In this document: positions 10,869 through 19,655 of the stretch, piece by piece
How the letters are laid out: every line of letters starts with the position of its first letter
Position numbering within the stretch: the stretch's first letter is position 1
Assembly (NCBI RefSeq): GCF_000013085.1
Contig: NC_007643.1
Span: forward strand, 1,287,001 to 1,351,000
Source: Rhodospirillum rubrum ATCC 11170
Lineage (GTDB): Bacteria > Pseudomonadota > Alphaproteobacteria > Rhodospirillales > Rhodospirillaceae
Length of the DNA: 64,000 bases
Direction of reading: 5' to 3'
Position numbers and translations under genes: made by a program
The notes under the pieces: model-generated
The model's input: the letters and a program-made list of their open reading frames with translations, nothing else
Told to the model about the DNA's origin: nothing
The model's database searches: none

Positions 10869-12023
10869 ATGACCGTGACCGCCAAGACCGCCGCCAGGGC
10901 GCTTCTGCCCAACGGCCTGCGAGATGTCCTGCCCCCCGACGCCGCTTTCGAAGTGGCGACGGTGGAGCGTCTGGTATCCGTTTTCGCCGCCAATGGCTAT
11001 GAGCGGGTCAAGACGCCGTTGATCGAATTCGAGGAGGGGCTGCTGACCGGCGCCAGTCGGGCCACGGCCGGCCAGACCTTCCGCGTCATGGATCCGATCA
11101 CCCAACGCATGATGGGGCTGCGCGCCGATATCACCATCCAGGTCGCCCGTCTGGCGGCCTCGCGGCTGGCCAAGGCGCCCCGGCCGTTGCGCCTGACCTA
11201 TTCGGGGCAGGTTCTGCGGGTCAAGGGTACCCAGCTTCGCCCCGAACGCCAGTTCACCCAGGCCGGAATCGAGCTGATCGGCGCCGGCGGCGTCGATGCT
11301 ATCGCCGAATCCGTGCTGCTGACGGTCGAGGCCCTGGCCCAGGCCGGTTTGCCGCGGGTCACCGTCGATCTGAACTGCCCGCCGCTGGTGCCGGCTTTGT
11401 GCCGGGCGCTCGGGCTGTCGGAGGATCTGGCAGGCGAGTTGCGCAAGCTGCTTGAACAAAAGGATTTCACCGCCGCCGCCGCCCTGGCCGGTGACGCCGC
11501 CGGGGCGCTGTCGGCGCTTTCGGGAACGGTCGGACCGGCCGAGCGCGCCCTGCCGGTGCTGGCCGCCCTTGATTTGCCCGGGGAGGCGGCCGGGCATCGC
11601 GACGCCCTGTTGGCGCTGGCGCGCAAGGTGATGACCGCCGCGCCCGAGGTCGATGTCACCGTCGATCCGCTCGAACACAAGGGCTTCGAATATTATACCG
11701 GATGCAGTTTCGCCCTGTTCGCCCAGGGGGCGCGCGGCGAGCTTGGCCGGGGTGGCGAATATCCCGGCGATCTGAACGGGACGGTTGAACCCTGCTGCGG
11801 CGCCACCTTGTATATGGACGCGGTGCTTGATGGCATGGTCCGCCCGGCGCCGGCGCCGCGCGTTCTGGTGGCCTCGACCCTGGCGAGGACGACACGGCGC
11901 GCCTTGCAGGCCGATGGCTGGGTGACCGTGCCCGCCCTGACTGCCGAAGCCGGCGCGGCCGAGGCCCGTCGTCTGGGCTGTGGCCATGTTTTGGACGATG
12001 AGGGACGGCCCGTCGCCGTCTGA
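10869..12023 (+). CDS. hisZ: ATP phosphoribosyltransferase regulatory subunit
   Basis: 384-aa paralogue of histidyl-tRNA synthetase that lacks aminoacylation activity and forms a complex with the short form of HisG in the first step of histidine synthesis. It opens with LLPNGLRDVLPPDAAFE and the class II core segment GYERVKTPLIEFEE. The C-terminal anticodon-binding region of true HisRS is reduced. hisG is not adjacent. purA follows about 100 nt downstream; hisZ-purA adjacency is common in alphaproteobacteria. Confidence 0.9.
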   Translation: MTVTAKTAARALLPNGLRDVLPPDAAFEVATVERLVSVFAANGYERVKTPLIEFEEGLLTGASRATAGQTFRVMDPITQRMMGLRADITIQVARLAASRLAKAPRPLRLTYSGQVLRVKGTQLRPERQFTQAGIELIGAGGVDAIAESVLLTVEALAQAGLPRVTVDLNCPPLVPALCRALGLSEDLAGELRKLLEQKDFTAAAALAGDAAGALSALSGTVGPAERALPVLAALDLPGEAAGHRDALLALARKVMTAAPEVDVTVDPLEHKGFEYYTGCSFALFAQGARGELGRGGEYPGDLNGTVEPCCGATLYMDAVLDGMVRPAPAPRVLVASTLARTTRRALQADGWVTVPALTAEAGAAEARRLGCGHVLDDEGRPVAV

Positions 12024-12125
12024 GCCGGAAGCAAGGACCCCGGGCAGGGGCCGATCGTCGTGGGTGATCCACGGCCGGCCGCCCGGGATTTCCCATGAAT
12101 TTTTCTCGAATACGGGATGGATGCG

Positions 12126-13415
12126 ATGTCGAACGTGGCCGTGGTTGGCTCCCAGTGGGGTGACGAGGGCAAGGGCAAGGTGGTCGATTGGCTGGCCGAG
12201 CGCGCCGATGTGGTGGTGCGTTTCCAGGGCGGTCATAACGCCGGCCATACCCTGGTCGTCGATGGGGTGACCTATAAGCTCAGCCTGCTGCCCTCGGGCG
12301 CGGTGCGCGGCAAGCTGTCGATCATCGGCAATGGCGTGGTGGTCGATCCCTGGGCGTTGTTCGAGGAAATCGAGCGCGTCGCCGCCCAGGGCGTGGTCAT
12401 CACCCCCGAAGGCCTGCGCATCGCCGAGAACGCCGTGCTGATCTTGCCGCTGCACGGCAATCTGGACCGGGCGCGCGAAGCCGCCGCCGGCAATGCCAAG
12501 ATCGGCACCACCGGGCGCGGCATCGGCCCGGCCTATGAGGACAAGGTGGCGCGCCGCGCCATCCGCCTGTGCGATCTGGCCGACGAAGACGTCTTGCGCT
12601 TCAAGGTCGAGCGCCTGCTGACCCATCACAACGCCCTGCTGCGCGGTCTGGGCGAGCCCGAGTTGGACGCCGACAGCCTGATCAGCGCCCTGCTGGAGAT
12701 CGCCCCGCGCATCCTGCCCTTCGCCTCGCCGGTGTGGAAGGTGCTCGACGAGGCGCGCCGCGCCGGCAAGAAGATCCTGTTCGAGGGCGCCCAGGGCGCC
12801 ATGCTCGATGTCGATCACGGCACCTACCCTTATGTCACCTCGTCCAACACAGTCGCCCCCAACGCGGCGACCGGCGCCGGAGTCGGCCCGTCGAGCGTCG
12901 GTTTCACGCTTGGCATCACCAAGGCCTATACCACCCGTGTCGGCGCCGGTCCGTTCCCGACCGAGCTGTTTGACGATATCGGCCGGACCATCGGCGAGCG
13001 CGGCCGCGAATTCGGCACGGTGACCGGCCGTCCGCGCCGCTGCGGCTGGTTCGACGCCGTGCTGGTGCGCCAGTCGGTGCTGGTCGGTGGCCTGCGCGGC
13101 ATCGCCCTGACCAAGCTTGATGTGCTGGATGGCCTGGACGAGCTGAAGATCTGCACCGGCTATCGGCTCGATGGCCAGGTGATCGACCACCTGCCGGCGT
13201 CGATGAAGGCGCAGTCGCGGGTCGAGCCGATCTATGAAACGCTGGAAGGCTGGAAAGACAGCACCTTCGGCGCCCGCTCCTGGGCCGATCTGCCGGCCAA
13301 GGCGATCAAATACATCCGTCGCCTGGAAGAACTGATCGAGGCGCCGGTGGCCCTGCTGTCGACCAGCCCGGAGCGCGAGGACACCATCCTGGTGCGCGAT
13401 CCCTTCCTCGATTAA
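12126..13415 (+). CDS. purA: Adenylosuccinate synthetase
   Basis: Converts IMP, aspartate and GTP to adenylosuccinate, the first committed step to AMP. The 429-aa protein starts with the GTP-loop sequence [11 protein letters not shown]. The [11 protein letters not shown]-binding loop, the [21 protein letters not shown]-type region and the [10 protein letters not shown] and TKLDVLDG motifs are all present. An ATG three codons upstream (12117) is also possible, but the family N-terminus is normally a short MSNVAVVG-like sequence, so 12126 is preferred. Gene length is normal. Confidence 0.97.
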   Translation: MSNVAVVGSQWGDEGKGKVVDWLAERADVVVRFQGGHNAGHTLVVDGVTYKLSLLPSGAVRGKLSIIGNGVVVDPWALFEEIERVAAQGVVITPEGLRIAENAVLILPLHGNLDRAREAAAGNAKIGTTGRGIGPAYEDKVARRAIRLCDLADEDVLRFKVERLLTHHNALLRGLGEPELDADSLISALLEIAPRILPFASPVWKVLDEARRAGKKILFEGAQGAMLDVDHGTYPYVTSSNTVAPNAATGAGVGPSSVGFTLGITKAYTTRVGAGPFPTELFDDIGRTIGERGREFGTVTGRPRRCGWFDAVLVRQSVLVGGLRGIALTKLDVLDGLDELKICTGYRLDGQVIDHLPASMKAQSRVEPIYETLEGWKDSTFGARSWADLPAKAIKYIRRLEELIEAPVALLSTSPEREDTILVRDPFLD

Positions 13416-13533
13416 GCGCGCGGTCTTGGCCTATTCGGCTGCGGGCGGGGTCAAAAGACTTCTGAACCGGCGTGCTGTCCGTTAGTCTGGGTCGGGAGCG
13501 GGAACCCGTCCCGCTTCTGAGCAGGGAGACGGC

Positions 13534-15567
13534 ATGGCCCAGGAACCGGAGGTGGCGGCGACGGCGAGCGGTGGTGGCGAACCACCGGTCTTGCGCGACC
13601 GCTATGAGATCGACCCCGCCAAGCCCCTGCCGGGGCTGGATATGCCCAATGCCCACGCCTTCCGCGTGACCGACAAGCGCAACGGCCAGCGCGCGCTCTA
13701 TGCGCTGGTCTGCGACGGGCCGCTGCCACCGCGCACCAGCGCCATGCGCACGCTGCGCGGCGTCAGCGCCCCCGGGCTGGTGCCCTTGGTCGAATGGGGC
13801 GTGGTCGATTGGCCGCCGATCGACGGGCGCTGCGTCGCCGTGGTTTACGAACGCCCCCTGGGCGGCCGGCTGATGAAAAGCGAGGACGAGGTTTTCCAGC
13901 CCGTTCCCGATCAATCCTTCGCCAAAATCATCTGGCGGCCGCTGATCGCCGGGCTGACCGAGCTGCAGGGGCGCTCCATCGCCCACCGGGCGATTCGGCC
14001 GACCAATCTTTACTGGATGGACCGCGAGCAGACGCGGATCGCCTTGGGCGACTGCACCACCTCGCCCCCGGCCTATGACCAGCCGGTGGGCTGTGAAACC
14101 ATCGAAAGCGGCATGGCCAGCCGGGAAGGGCGGGGCGGCGGCTATTATCCCGATGACATGTACGCGCTAGGCGCCACCTTGGTGATCGCCTCGGTCGGCA
14201 ACGACCCTTTGGCCGGGGTCGCCCCCGAAGCCATCGTCAGCGCCAAGATCGCCAATGGCTCCTATTCCACCGTGGTCGGCGACGAACGGGTGCCGCTGGG
14301 CGTCATCGAACTGGTGCGCGGTCTTTTGGTCGACGATCAGGAACAACGCTGGTCGCTGGAAACCATCGAGCTGTGGACCAACGGCCGGCGGATGAACCCG
14401 ATGCAGACCCGCCAGGAAAAGCGGGCCCAGCGGCCCTTCGTGTTCCGGGGGGCGGAATATTACACCCGCCGCGCCCTGGCCCACGCCCTGTCGCAGGATT
14501 GGGAAACGGGCGTTCAGCCGATCATGGAAGGCAAGGTGGAAACCTGGCTGCGTCGCGGCCTGGAACTGGGCGATCTGGCCGATAGCGTTGGCAATGTGGT
14601 GCGGGCGGCCAATGTCACGGCCAAGGATGTCGGGCCGGTTCGCGATATGGCGGTGGCCGCCGTCCTTACCCTGATGGATCCGCGCGCGCCGATCCGCTAT
14701 GGCAAGGTGCGCGTCCATATGGAGGCCTTCGGCACGGCGATGGCCTGCACCCTGGCGATGCGCGGCGATATCCGGCCCTATATCGATCTGATCCAGCGCG
14801 ATATCACCAAGACCTGGATCGCCGCCCAAGAGGCCTTTTCCAGCGACTTCGGGCGCTTCGACGCCGAGTTCAAGGATCTGCGGACCTATTTGGTCCAAAC
14901 GAGCAAGGGCGGCGGCATCGAGCGCTGCCTTTATGAAATGAACGAATCGCTGCCCTGTCGCAGCGCCTTGTTGCGCAATCAATGCGTTCTGGAGATCGGC
15001 GATCTGCTGCCCGCCCTGGAATGGGTGGCGGCCAAGGCCGATCAAAAGCAATCGCCCGCCGATCGCCACGTCGTCGCCTTTGTCGCCGCCCGCTATCCCA
15101 AGGACACCATGGGGCAGATCCATGCCTTGAACGACGAGGATCCGCGCAAGGCGGCGCTGGGCGTGCTCAGCCTGTTGGCCGTTTTGCAATGGAAGCTTGG
15201 TCCCGAGTCCCTTCCTGGTCTGGCCGCTTGGCTGGGGAGCCAGATGGCGCCGGCGATCAACAGCTACCACAGCCGCGAAAGGCGCAAGCGCATCGAAAAG
15301 GAACTGCCCAAGGTGGTGCGCAAGGGCAGCCTTCCCGATCTCTATTTCCTGCTCGACGACTCAAAGGAGCGCCAGCTTGATCTTGACGGCTTCCTGGCCG
15401 CCCGCCAGCAATACGCCCAGGCCGCCCAACAGGTGGCGGCCTTGGAAAGCGGCAATTACCGGGTGAGCGAGACCTCGGAGCGCCTGGGCCAGCAAACGGC
15501 GGCGTCGGTTTCCGTGGCCATCGCCATCGTCACCATCGTGTTCGTCTCTATTTCCAGGCTGATTTAG
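13534..15567 (+). CDS. Tail-anchored protein-kinase-like (pseudokinase) protein
   Basis: 677-aa protein with a recognisable but degenerate Ser/Thr kinase fold at about residues 20-300. The catalytic loop is HRAIRPTNLYW (from residue 151), so the HRD aspartate is Ala while the loop asparagine is kept. The DFG motif reads GDCTT (Asp at about 173). No glycine-rich loop or VAIK lysine can be found. A long, mainly helical region of unknown type follows, and the last 20 residues (about 655-675) form a single membrane helix ending two or three residues from the C-terminus. It is therefore probably a cytoplasmic tail-anchored scaffold rather than an active kinase. The stop codon directly abuts the start of the next gene. 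Confidence 0.7.
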   Translation: MAQEPEVAATASGGGEPPVLRDRYEIDPAKPLPGLDMPNAHAFRVTDKRNGQRALYALVCDGPLPPRTSAMRTLRGVSAPGLVPLVEWGVVDWPPIDGRCVAVVYERPLGGRLMKSEDEVFQPVPDQSFAKIIWRPLIAGLTELQGRSIAHRAIRPTNLYWMDREQTRIALGDCTTSPPAYDQPVGCETIESGMASREGRGGGYYPDDMYALGATLVIASVGNDPLAGVAPEAIVSAKIANGSYSTVVGDERVPLGVIELVRGLLVDDQEQRWSLETIELWTNGRRMNPMQTRQEKRAQRPFVFRGAEYYTRRALAHALSQDWETGVQPIMEGKVETWLRRGLELGDLADSVGNVVRAANVTAKDVGPVRDMAVAAVLTLMDPRAPIRYGKVRVHMEAFGTAMACTLAMRGDIRPYIDLIQRDITKTWIAAQEAFSSDFGRFDAEFKDLRTYLVQTSKGGGIERCLYEMNESLPCRSALLRNQCVLEIGDLLPALEWVAAKADQKQSPADRHVVAFVAARYPKDTMGQIHALNDEDPRKAALGVLSLLAVLQWKLGPESLPGLAAWLGSQMAPAINSYHSRERRKRIEKELPKVVRKGSLPDLYFLLDDSKERQLDLDGFLAARQQYAQAAQQVAALESGNYRVSETSERLGQQTAASVSVAIAIVTIVFVSISRLI

Positions 15568-16155
15568 ATGGCCAAGAAATCCGCCGCGCCCGCCAAGGGC
15601 AAACCCGCCGCCCCCGCCCCGGCCAAGGGAGAGGGGATGGGCTGGGGCATGCGTATCGGCCTGCTGCTGGTGGCGATCCCGGCCGTCGTCTTCATGGGGC
15701 CGACGGTGTTGTTGGTCTGTATCGCCCTGCTGCCGACCGGTGTCGCCTTCATTTCCGACCGCTCGATCAGCAAGACGGGGTGGCTGTGCGTCGGCGGCCT
15801 CAATCTCGCCGGCGCCGTTCCCTTCATCGCCACCTTGTGGGAGAAGGGCAACACGGTTGAAGCGGCGCTGCGGCTGCTGACCGATGTGCTGACCATCCTC
15901 ATCATCTATGGCTCGGCCGGTGTCGGCTGGCTGCTCTATATCTCGATCCCCCAGCTTCTCGGAGCGTTCATGGCGATGACCGCCGGCCACAGGGTGGCGA
16001 CGATGAAGGCCCAGCAGGACTCGTTGATCGAGGAATGGGGCACAGAGGTCAAGCAGGGCGCCGAAGAGGCGGTGGCCGAATTCATGCGGCGCGGCCGGGT
16101 GACCGACTTCGCCGAACCGAGGAAGTCCGCCGCCCAGCCGCCGCGTCGGGGGTAG
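15568..16155 (+). CDS. Small multi-pass membrane protein of the pseudokinase operon
   Basis: 195-aa protein of unknown function. A Lys/Ala/Pro-rich cytoplasmic tail (about 25 residues) is followed by three or four hydrophobic segments (about residues 30-65, 75-92 and 100-140) and a charged C-terminal tail. Its ATG follows the pseudokinase TAG with no gap, so the two are translationally coupled and may interact in the membrane, since the upstream protein also has a C-terminal anchor. No family motif was recognised. Confidence 0.7.
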   Translation: MAKKSAAPAKGKPAAPAPAKGEGMGWGMRIGLLLVAIPAVVFMGPTVLLVCIALLPTGVAFISDRSISKTGWLCVGGLNLAGAVPFIATLWEKGNTVEAALRLLTDVLTILIIYGSAGVGWLLYISIPQLLGAFMAMTAGHRVATMKAQQDSLIEEWGTEVKQGAEEAVAEFMRRGRVTDFAEPRKSAAQPPRRG

Positions 16156-16159
16156 GGCG

Positions 16160-16345
16160 ATGAGCGGGGAAAAGCGCCCCTTTGGGGAAACCCCTCCTGA
16201 TCCTTCACGCAAGGACCGGGAACGCGAAGCCGCTGTCGGCGTCCTTCAAAGGGCGATCACCGAAGGCGTCGACAGCGGCCGGGCTGTTCCCTTTGATCCC
16301 ACGGCTTTTAAACGACGCATGCGCGAGCGCCCCCTCGACCGCTAG
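16160..16345 (+). CDS. 61-aa ParD/antitoxin-tail-like protein
   Basis: Very small charged protein starting four bases after the membrane protein. Its C-terminal half, with AITEGVDSG followed by PFDPTAFKRRMRER, resembles the toxin-binding tail of ParD-type antitoxins, but the ribbon-helix-helix DNA-binding part is not evident. No ParE-type toxin gene follows. It could be a relic, an orphan antitoxin or a small partner of the membrane proteins. Confidence 0.5.
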   Translation: MSGEKRPFGETPPDPSRKDREREAAVGVLQRAITEGVDSGRAVPFDPTAFKRRMRERPLDR

Positions 16346-16407
16346 GGGAAAATCCCGAGCACTCTGAGCCATGTCGGGACGATTATCTTCTTCACTATCA
16401 ATACATT

Positions 16408-16447
16408 AGAGCGGTGTGCGCGGACGAGATTTCACGCATACCGCTCT
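16408..16447. repeat. 40-bp dispersed palindromic repeat, copy B
   Basis: Same length and same AGAGCGG...CCGCTCT ends as the copy at 3856-3895, with 30 of 40 positions identical, including the inner TTT-A-CACGCA-like block. It lies between the pseudokinase operon and the convergent chemoreceptor gene, where it could also act as a bidirectional terminator. Confidence 0.6.
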
Positions 16448-16468
16448 CATCGTGCGCCAAGGATCGTC

Positions 16469-18169
16469 CTATCCTTGGGTGCTGCGGATATGGCTGAGGA
16501 AGGCGCTGACCGCGCCTTGCAGGCGGGCGCTTTGGGCCGAGAGGGCATCGGCCGAGGTCAGAACGTCGGCGGCGGTCTGGCCGCTGTTGCGGGCCGCCGT
16601 TTCAACCGCGCCGATCGCCGAGGTGACCTCCTGAGAGGCGGTCTCGGCGAGATGGACGTTGTGGGAAATCTCTTTGGTCGCGGCGTTTTGCTGTTCCACG
16701 GCGGCGGCGATCATCCCGGCGACCTCGCAGAGCGTGGTGACCGATGTGCCAATGTCGCCGGTGGCGCTGACGGTGCTGCGAGTCACCGACTGGATTTCCT
16801 CGATGTGGCGGGCGATGTCCTCGGTGGCCTTGCTGGTCTGATTGGCCAGGGTCTTGACCTCGCCCGCCACCACGGCGAAGCCCTTGCCGGCCGCTCCCGC
16901 CCGCGCCGCCTCGATGGTGGCGTTGAGCGCCAGCAGATTGGTTTGGCTGGCGATATCGGAAATCAAGCGCACCACGTCGCCCACGCGTTGGGCGGCGGCG
17001 TTGAGCGAGTCGACCGTGGTGCTGGTTTCATTGACCCGGCTGACCGCCGATTGCGCCAAGGCGCTCGACTGGCCGGCCTGACGGCTGATTTCCTGGATCG
17101 AGCTTGAAAGCTCCTCGGTCGCCGCCGCCACCGTCTGGGTGTTCGACGAGGATTGCCGCGAGGAGCGGGCGACCGCCGAGGATTGTTGCAGGGTTTGCGA
17201 GGCGTCGTCGGTCATTTGCGCCGCCGAGGCCTTGAGGGTCCGCGAGGCTTCGGTCACCCCGGTCACCAGATCGCCGACTTCGGCTTCGAAATGCAGGGCC
17301 AGGGCCAGCATTTCGGACCGGCGCTCGCCGGCGATGCGCTCGGCTTCCTGATCGCGCTCGCGGCGCAGCCGTTCGGCCCCTTGCAGAAGCTCGCGCAGGT
17401 GTTCGAAGGAGCGGGCGAGCAGGCCGATTTCCGACCGCGACTGCGCCACATCAAGGTGGTGGTCGTAGTCGCCCTTGGTCAGGGTCTCCAGGCCGAGGAT
17501 CACCGTACCCAACGGCCGGGTGATGCTGCGCACGACCAGGAAGCCGATGGCGAACAGGCACAGCGCGGCGGCGGCGGCCAGCAGGCCGACCGTCCAGGCC
17601 TGACGGGCGTTCTCGGCCCGGATGTCGTCGATGAACAGGCCCGTCGCCATCAGGGCGCCGAAGCTGGGGTCGCGAATGGCGATGAAAAGCTTGGGCGTGT
17701 TGTTCTCCGTCGATCCCGGTCGCCGCCCCATGCTTTCAAAAAAACCGCCGGTCGCCCCGGTGGTCGTCGCCAGGGAAATAAGCTGGGTGTAGAGGGATTT
17801 GAGCCCCGGATCGCCCTTTTCGAGCATGTTCATGCCGATTTCCTTGGGGCGGGTCGGGTGGACCAACAGAACACCCTTCTCATCGGCGGCGAAAAAGTAA
17901 TTGCCGTTGTCGTAGGTGATCTTGCCCAGGGCCTTGAGCGCCTGATCGCGGGCTTCGGCCAAGGATAGCTCGCCGGCGTCCGCCCGGGCCTTGTATTGGC
18001 CCATGGTGCTGATCGCCGTTTCCGACAGCATGTGCAAGGTGGCTTTTCTGTCGTCCATCCGCGCTCGGGTGGTGGCGCTCAGGCCGATGAAAACAACCAA
18101 GGCCAGCGTAAGAAGGACGAGCGCCCCCAGGCCGAGAAGGCGATTAAGGATCGAGAGATTGCGAAGCAT
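16469..18169 (-). CDS. Methyl-accepting chemotaxis protein with Cache sensor
   Basis: Transmembrane chemoreceptor of about 566 aa that signals to CheA/CheW. A first membrane helix (about residues 12-35) is followed by a periplasmic single-Cache-type domain ([19 protein letters not shown] segment), a second helix at about 190-212, a HAMP domain, and a cytoplasmic signalling domain with the hallmark [14 protein letters not shown] hairpin. ATG 18169 is preferred over an in-frame ATG at 18211 because CTGGAG lies 10 nt upstream of it. The ligand cannot be predicted. No che genes are adjacent, so it is an orphan receptor. Confidence 0.92.
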   Translation of the reverse strand: MLRNLSILNRLLGLGALVLLTLALVVFIGLSATTRARMDDRKATLHMLSETAISTMGQYKARADAGELSLAEARDQALKALGKITYDNGNYFFAADEKGVLLVHPTRPKEIGMNMLEKGDPGLKSLYTQLISLATTTGATGGFFESMGRRPGSTENNTPKLFIAIRDPSFGALMATGLFIDDIRAENARQAWTVGLLAAAAALCLFAIGFLVVRSITRPLGTVILGLETLTKGDYDHHLDVAQSRSEIGLLARSFEHLRELLQGAERLRRERDQEAERIAGERRSEMLALALHFEAEVGDLVTGVTEASRTLKASAAQMTDDASQTLQQSSAVARSSRQSSSNTQTVAAATEELSSSIQEISRQAGQSSALAQSAVSRVNETSTTVDSLNAAAQRVGDVVRLISDIASQTNLLALNATIEAARAGAAGKGFAVVAGEVKTLANQTSKATEDIARHIEEIQSVTRSTVSATGDIGTSVTTLCEVAGMIAAAVEQQNAATKEISHNVHLAETASQEVTSAIGAVETAARNSGQTAADVLTSADALSAQSARLQGAVSAFLSHIRSTQG

Positions 18170-18303
18170 CTGGCTTGGACTCCAGGAACCGAGCGTCATC
18201 AAGCCATTCATAGTTGCGAAGGGTCTTAAGAATTCGGTAAAAAAATCGAAATAAGCCCATTTTTATTGATACAATTCGCCCCAAATTCCGAGCGTTTTTA
18301 AAT

Positions 18304-18334
18304 ATAAAGCCGCTTCGGGAAGAGGCGGCTTTAT
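18304..18334. terminator. AT-flanked hairpin between MCP gene and rpoH
   Basis: A perfect 10-bp stem (18304-18313 with 18325-18334) with an 11-nt loop lies in the 367-nt gap between the chemoreceptor start and the rpoH stop. No long T-run follows on either strand. It may back up the rpoH terminator or lie in the leader of the chemoreceptor mRNA. The rest of this gap shows no gene. Confidence 0.4.
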
Positions 18335-18434
18335 AAAAAGAGATCCTGTCCAGGGGGGCTTTGCGTGGACGGATCGGGCATGGGCAGGGGCGATCCCCGT
18401 CCACGGCCCTTCTTCCCCGGAGGGGGCGCCGGCC

Positions 18435-18470
18435 AAAACGGTGAGCGGGAAATCGCGTCCCCGCTCACCG
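18435..18470 (-). terminator. Rho-independent terminator of rpoH
   Basis: Read on the minus strand, an 11-bp stem (18460-18470 with 18439-18449) with a 10-nt loop is followed directly by four T residues (18435-18438). It lies 67 nt after the rpoH stop. Confidence 0.75.
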
Positions 18471-18536
18471 CTCTAAAATCGTGATAGTCCGGCAAATCGT
18501 CGTCGCACCCTGGTTCAGAGGGCTCGGGGATTTGCT

Positions 18537-19436
18537 CTAACAGGCGACCGCGGCGACGGCGGGCGCCGCCCCGGTCATCGCCCCGTGCATCCATTTCTGC
18601 AGCTTTTCAAAGGCCCGCACCTCGATCTGGCGAACGCGCTCGCGGGAGATGCCGTAATGCTGGGAGAGATCTTCCAGGGTCACCGGATCATCGCGCAGGC
18701 GGCGCTGGGTCAGGATGTGGCGCTCGCGCTCATTGAGGGATTTCAAGGCTCCCGACAGCAGGGCGCGGCGCTGGCCCATTTCCTGGCTTTCGGCCAGGGT
18801 GGTTTCCTGATCGTCGCTTTCGTCCACCAGCCAATCCTGCCATTCGCCATCGCCATCCATCCGTACGGGGGCGTTGAGCGAGTGGTCGGGGCTCGACAGC
18901 CGGCGATTCATGTTGATGACATCCTGCTCGGGCACCCCCAGCTTGGTGGCGATCTGGGTGACCTTGTCGGGATGCATGTCGCCTTCGTCCATCAATTGAA
19001 GCTGGCCCTTCATCTTGCGCAGATTGAAGAACAGCTTTTTCTGGGCGGCGGTCGTGCCCATTTTGACCAGCGACCAGGAATGCAGGATGTACTCTTGGAT
19101 CGCGGCGCGGATCCACCACATAGCATAGGTGGCCAGACGGAAGCCGCGCTCGGGATCGAAGCGTTTCACCGCCTGCATCAGGCCGACGTTGCCCTCGCTG
19201 ATGACCTCGCCCATCGGCAGACCATATCCGCGGTAGCCCATGGCGATCTTGGCGACGAGACGCAGATGGCTGGTCACCAGACGGTGGGCCGCTTCGGAGT
19301 CGCCCGAATCGCGCAGGCGCTGGGCGAGGGTGTATTCTTCTTCGGGGGCAAGCATGGGAAATTTGCGGATGTTCTGCAAATATCGCGTCAAATTGCTTTC
19401 AGGACCGATTGAAAGACCAGGAGCCACTGTCGCCAT
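18537..19436 (-). CDS. rpoH: RNA polymerase sigma-32 factor (heat shock)
   Basis: 299-aa alternative sigma factor that directs RNA polymerase to heat-shock promoters. Region 2 (EGNVGLMQAVKRFDPERGFR and YAMWWIRAAIQEYIL) is intact. The RpoH-specific box reads AAQKKLFFNLRKMK, which separates it from housekeeping sigma-70. Region 4 has the helix-turn-helix YGISRERVRQIEVRAFEKL. GAGGAG is well placed before the ATG. An RluD-type gene lies upstream on the same strand, as in many alphaproteobacteria. A near-consensus promoter at 19625-19653 would give a leader of about 180 nt, long enough for temperature-dependent folding, although that is only inference. Confidence 0.95.
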   Translation of the reverse strand: MATVAPGLSIGPESNLTRYLQNIRKFPMLAPEEEYTLAQRLRDSGDSEAAHRLVTSHLRLVAKIAMGYRGYGLPMGEVISEGNVGLMQAVKRFDPERGFRLATYAMWWIRAAIQEYILHSWSLVKMGTTAAQKKLFFNLRKMKGQLQLMDEGDMHPDKVTQIATKLGVPEQDVINMNRRLSSPDHSLNAPVRMDGDGEWQDWLVDESDDQETTLAESQEMGQRRALLSGALKSLNERERHILTQRRLRDDPVTLEDLSQHYGISRERVRQIEVRAFEKLQKWMHGAMTGAAPAVAAVAC

Positions 19437-19624
19437 GGAATCCTCCTCAATAGACCCCCGGGGCTGGCATGGGCCGAACCGGGGCCATAATGGGTGCGGG
19501 ACGATGCGGTCTGTGGATCGGCGAGGGAGGTTTTATGCTTCCCGGGTTTGACGAGCCCTTTGCGCCGACACTCATTCCTCATCCCCAAATGAATCTCTGC
19601 GACCTTCTTTATCCCCTAGACTCA

Positions 19625-19653
19625 AGGATAGAATATTGCAGTTCGGGGGTCAA
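19625..19653 (-). promoter_or_regulatory. Sigma-70-type promoter of rpoH
   Basis: On the minus strand TTGACC (19648-19653) and TATCCT (19625-19630) are spaced 17 nt apart. The site lies between the rluD-type stop and rpoH, so rpoH can be transcribed independently of its upstream neighbour. Confidence 0.6.
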
Positions 19654-19655
19654 GA

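Noticed and set aside
10830-13190. 786-codon minus-strand frame across hisZ and purA
   Set aside because: It covers two clear plus-strand genes and their gap without any motif; a GC-driven shadow.
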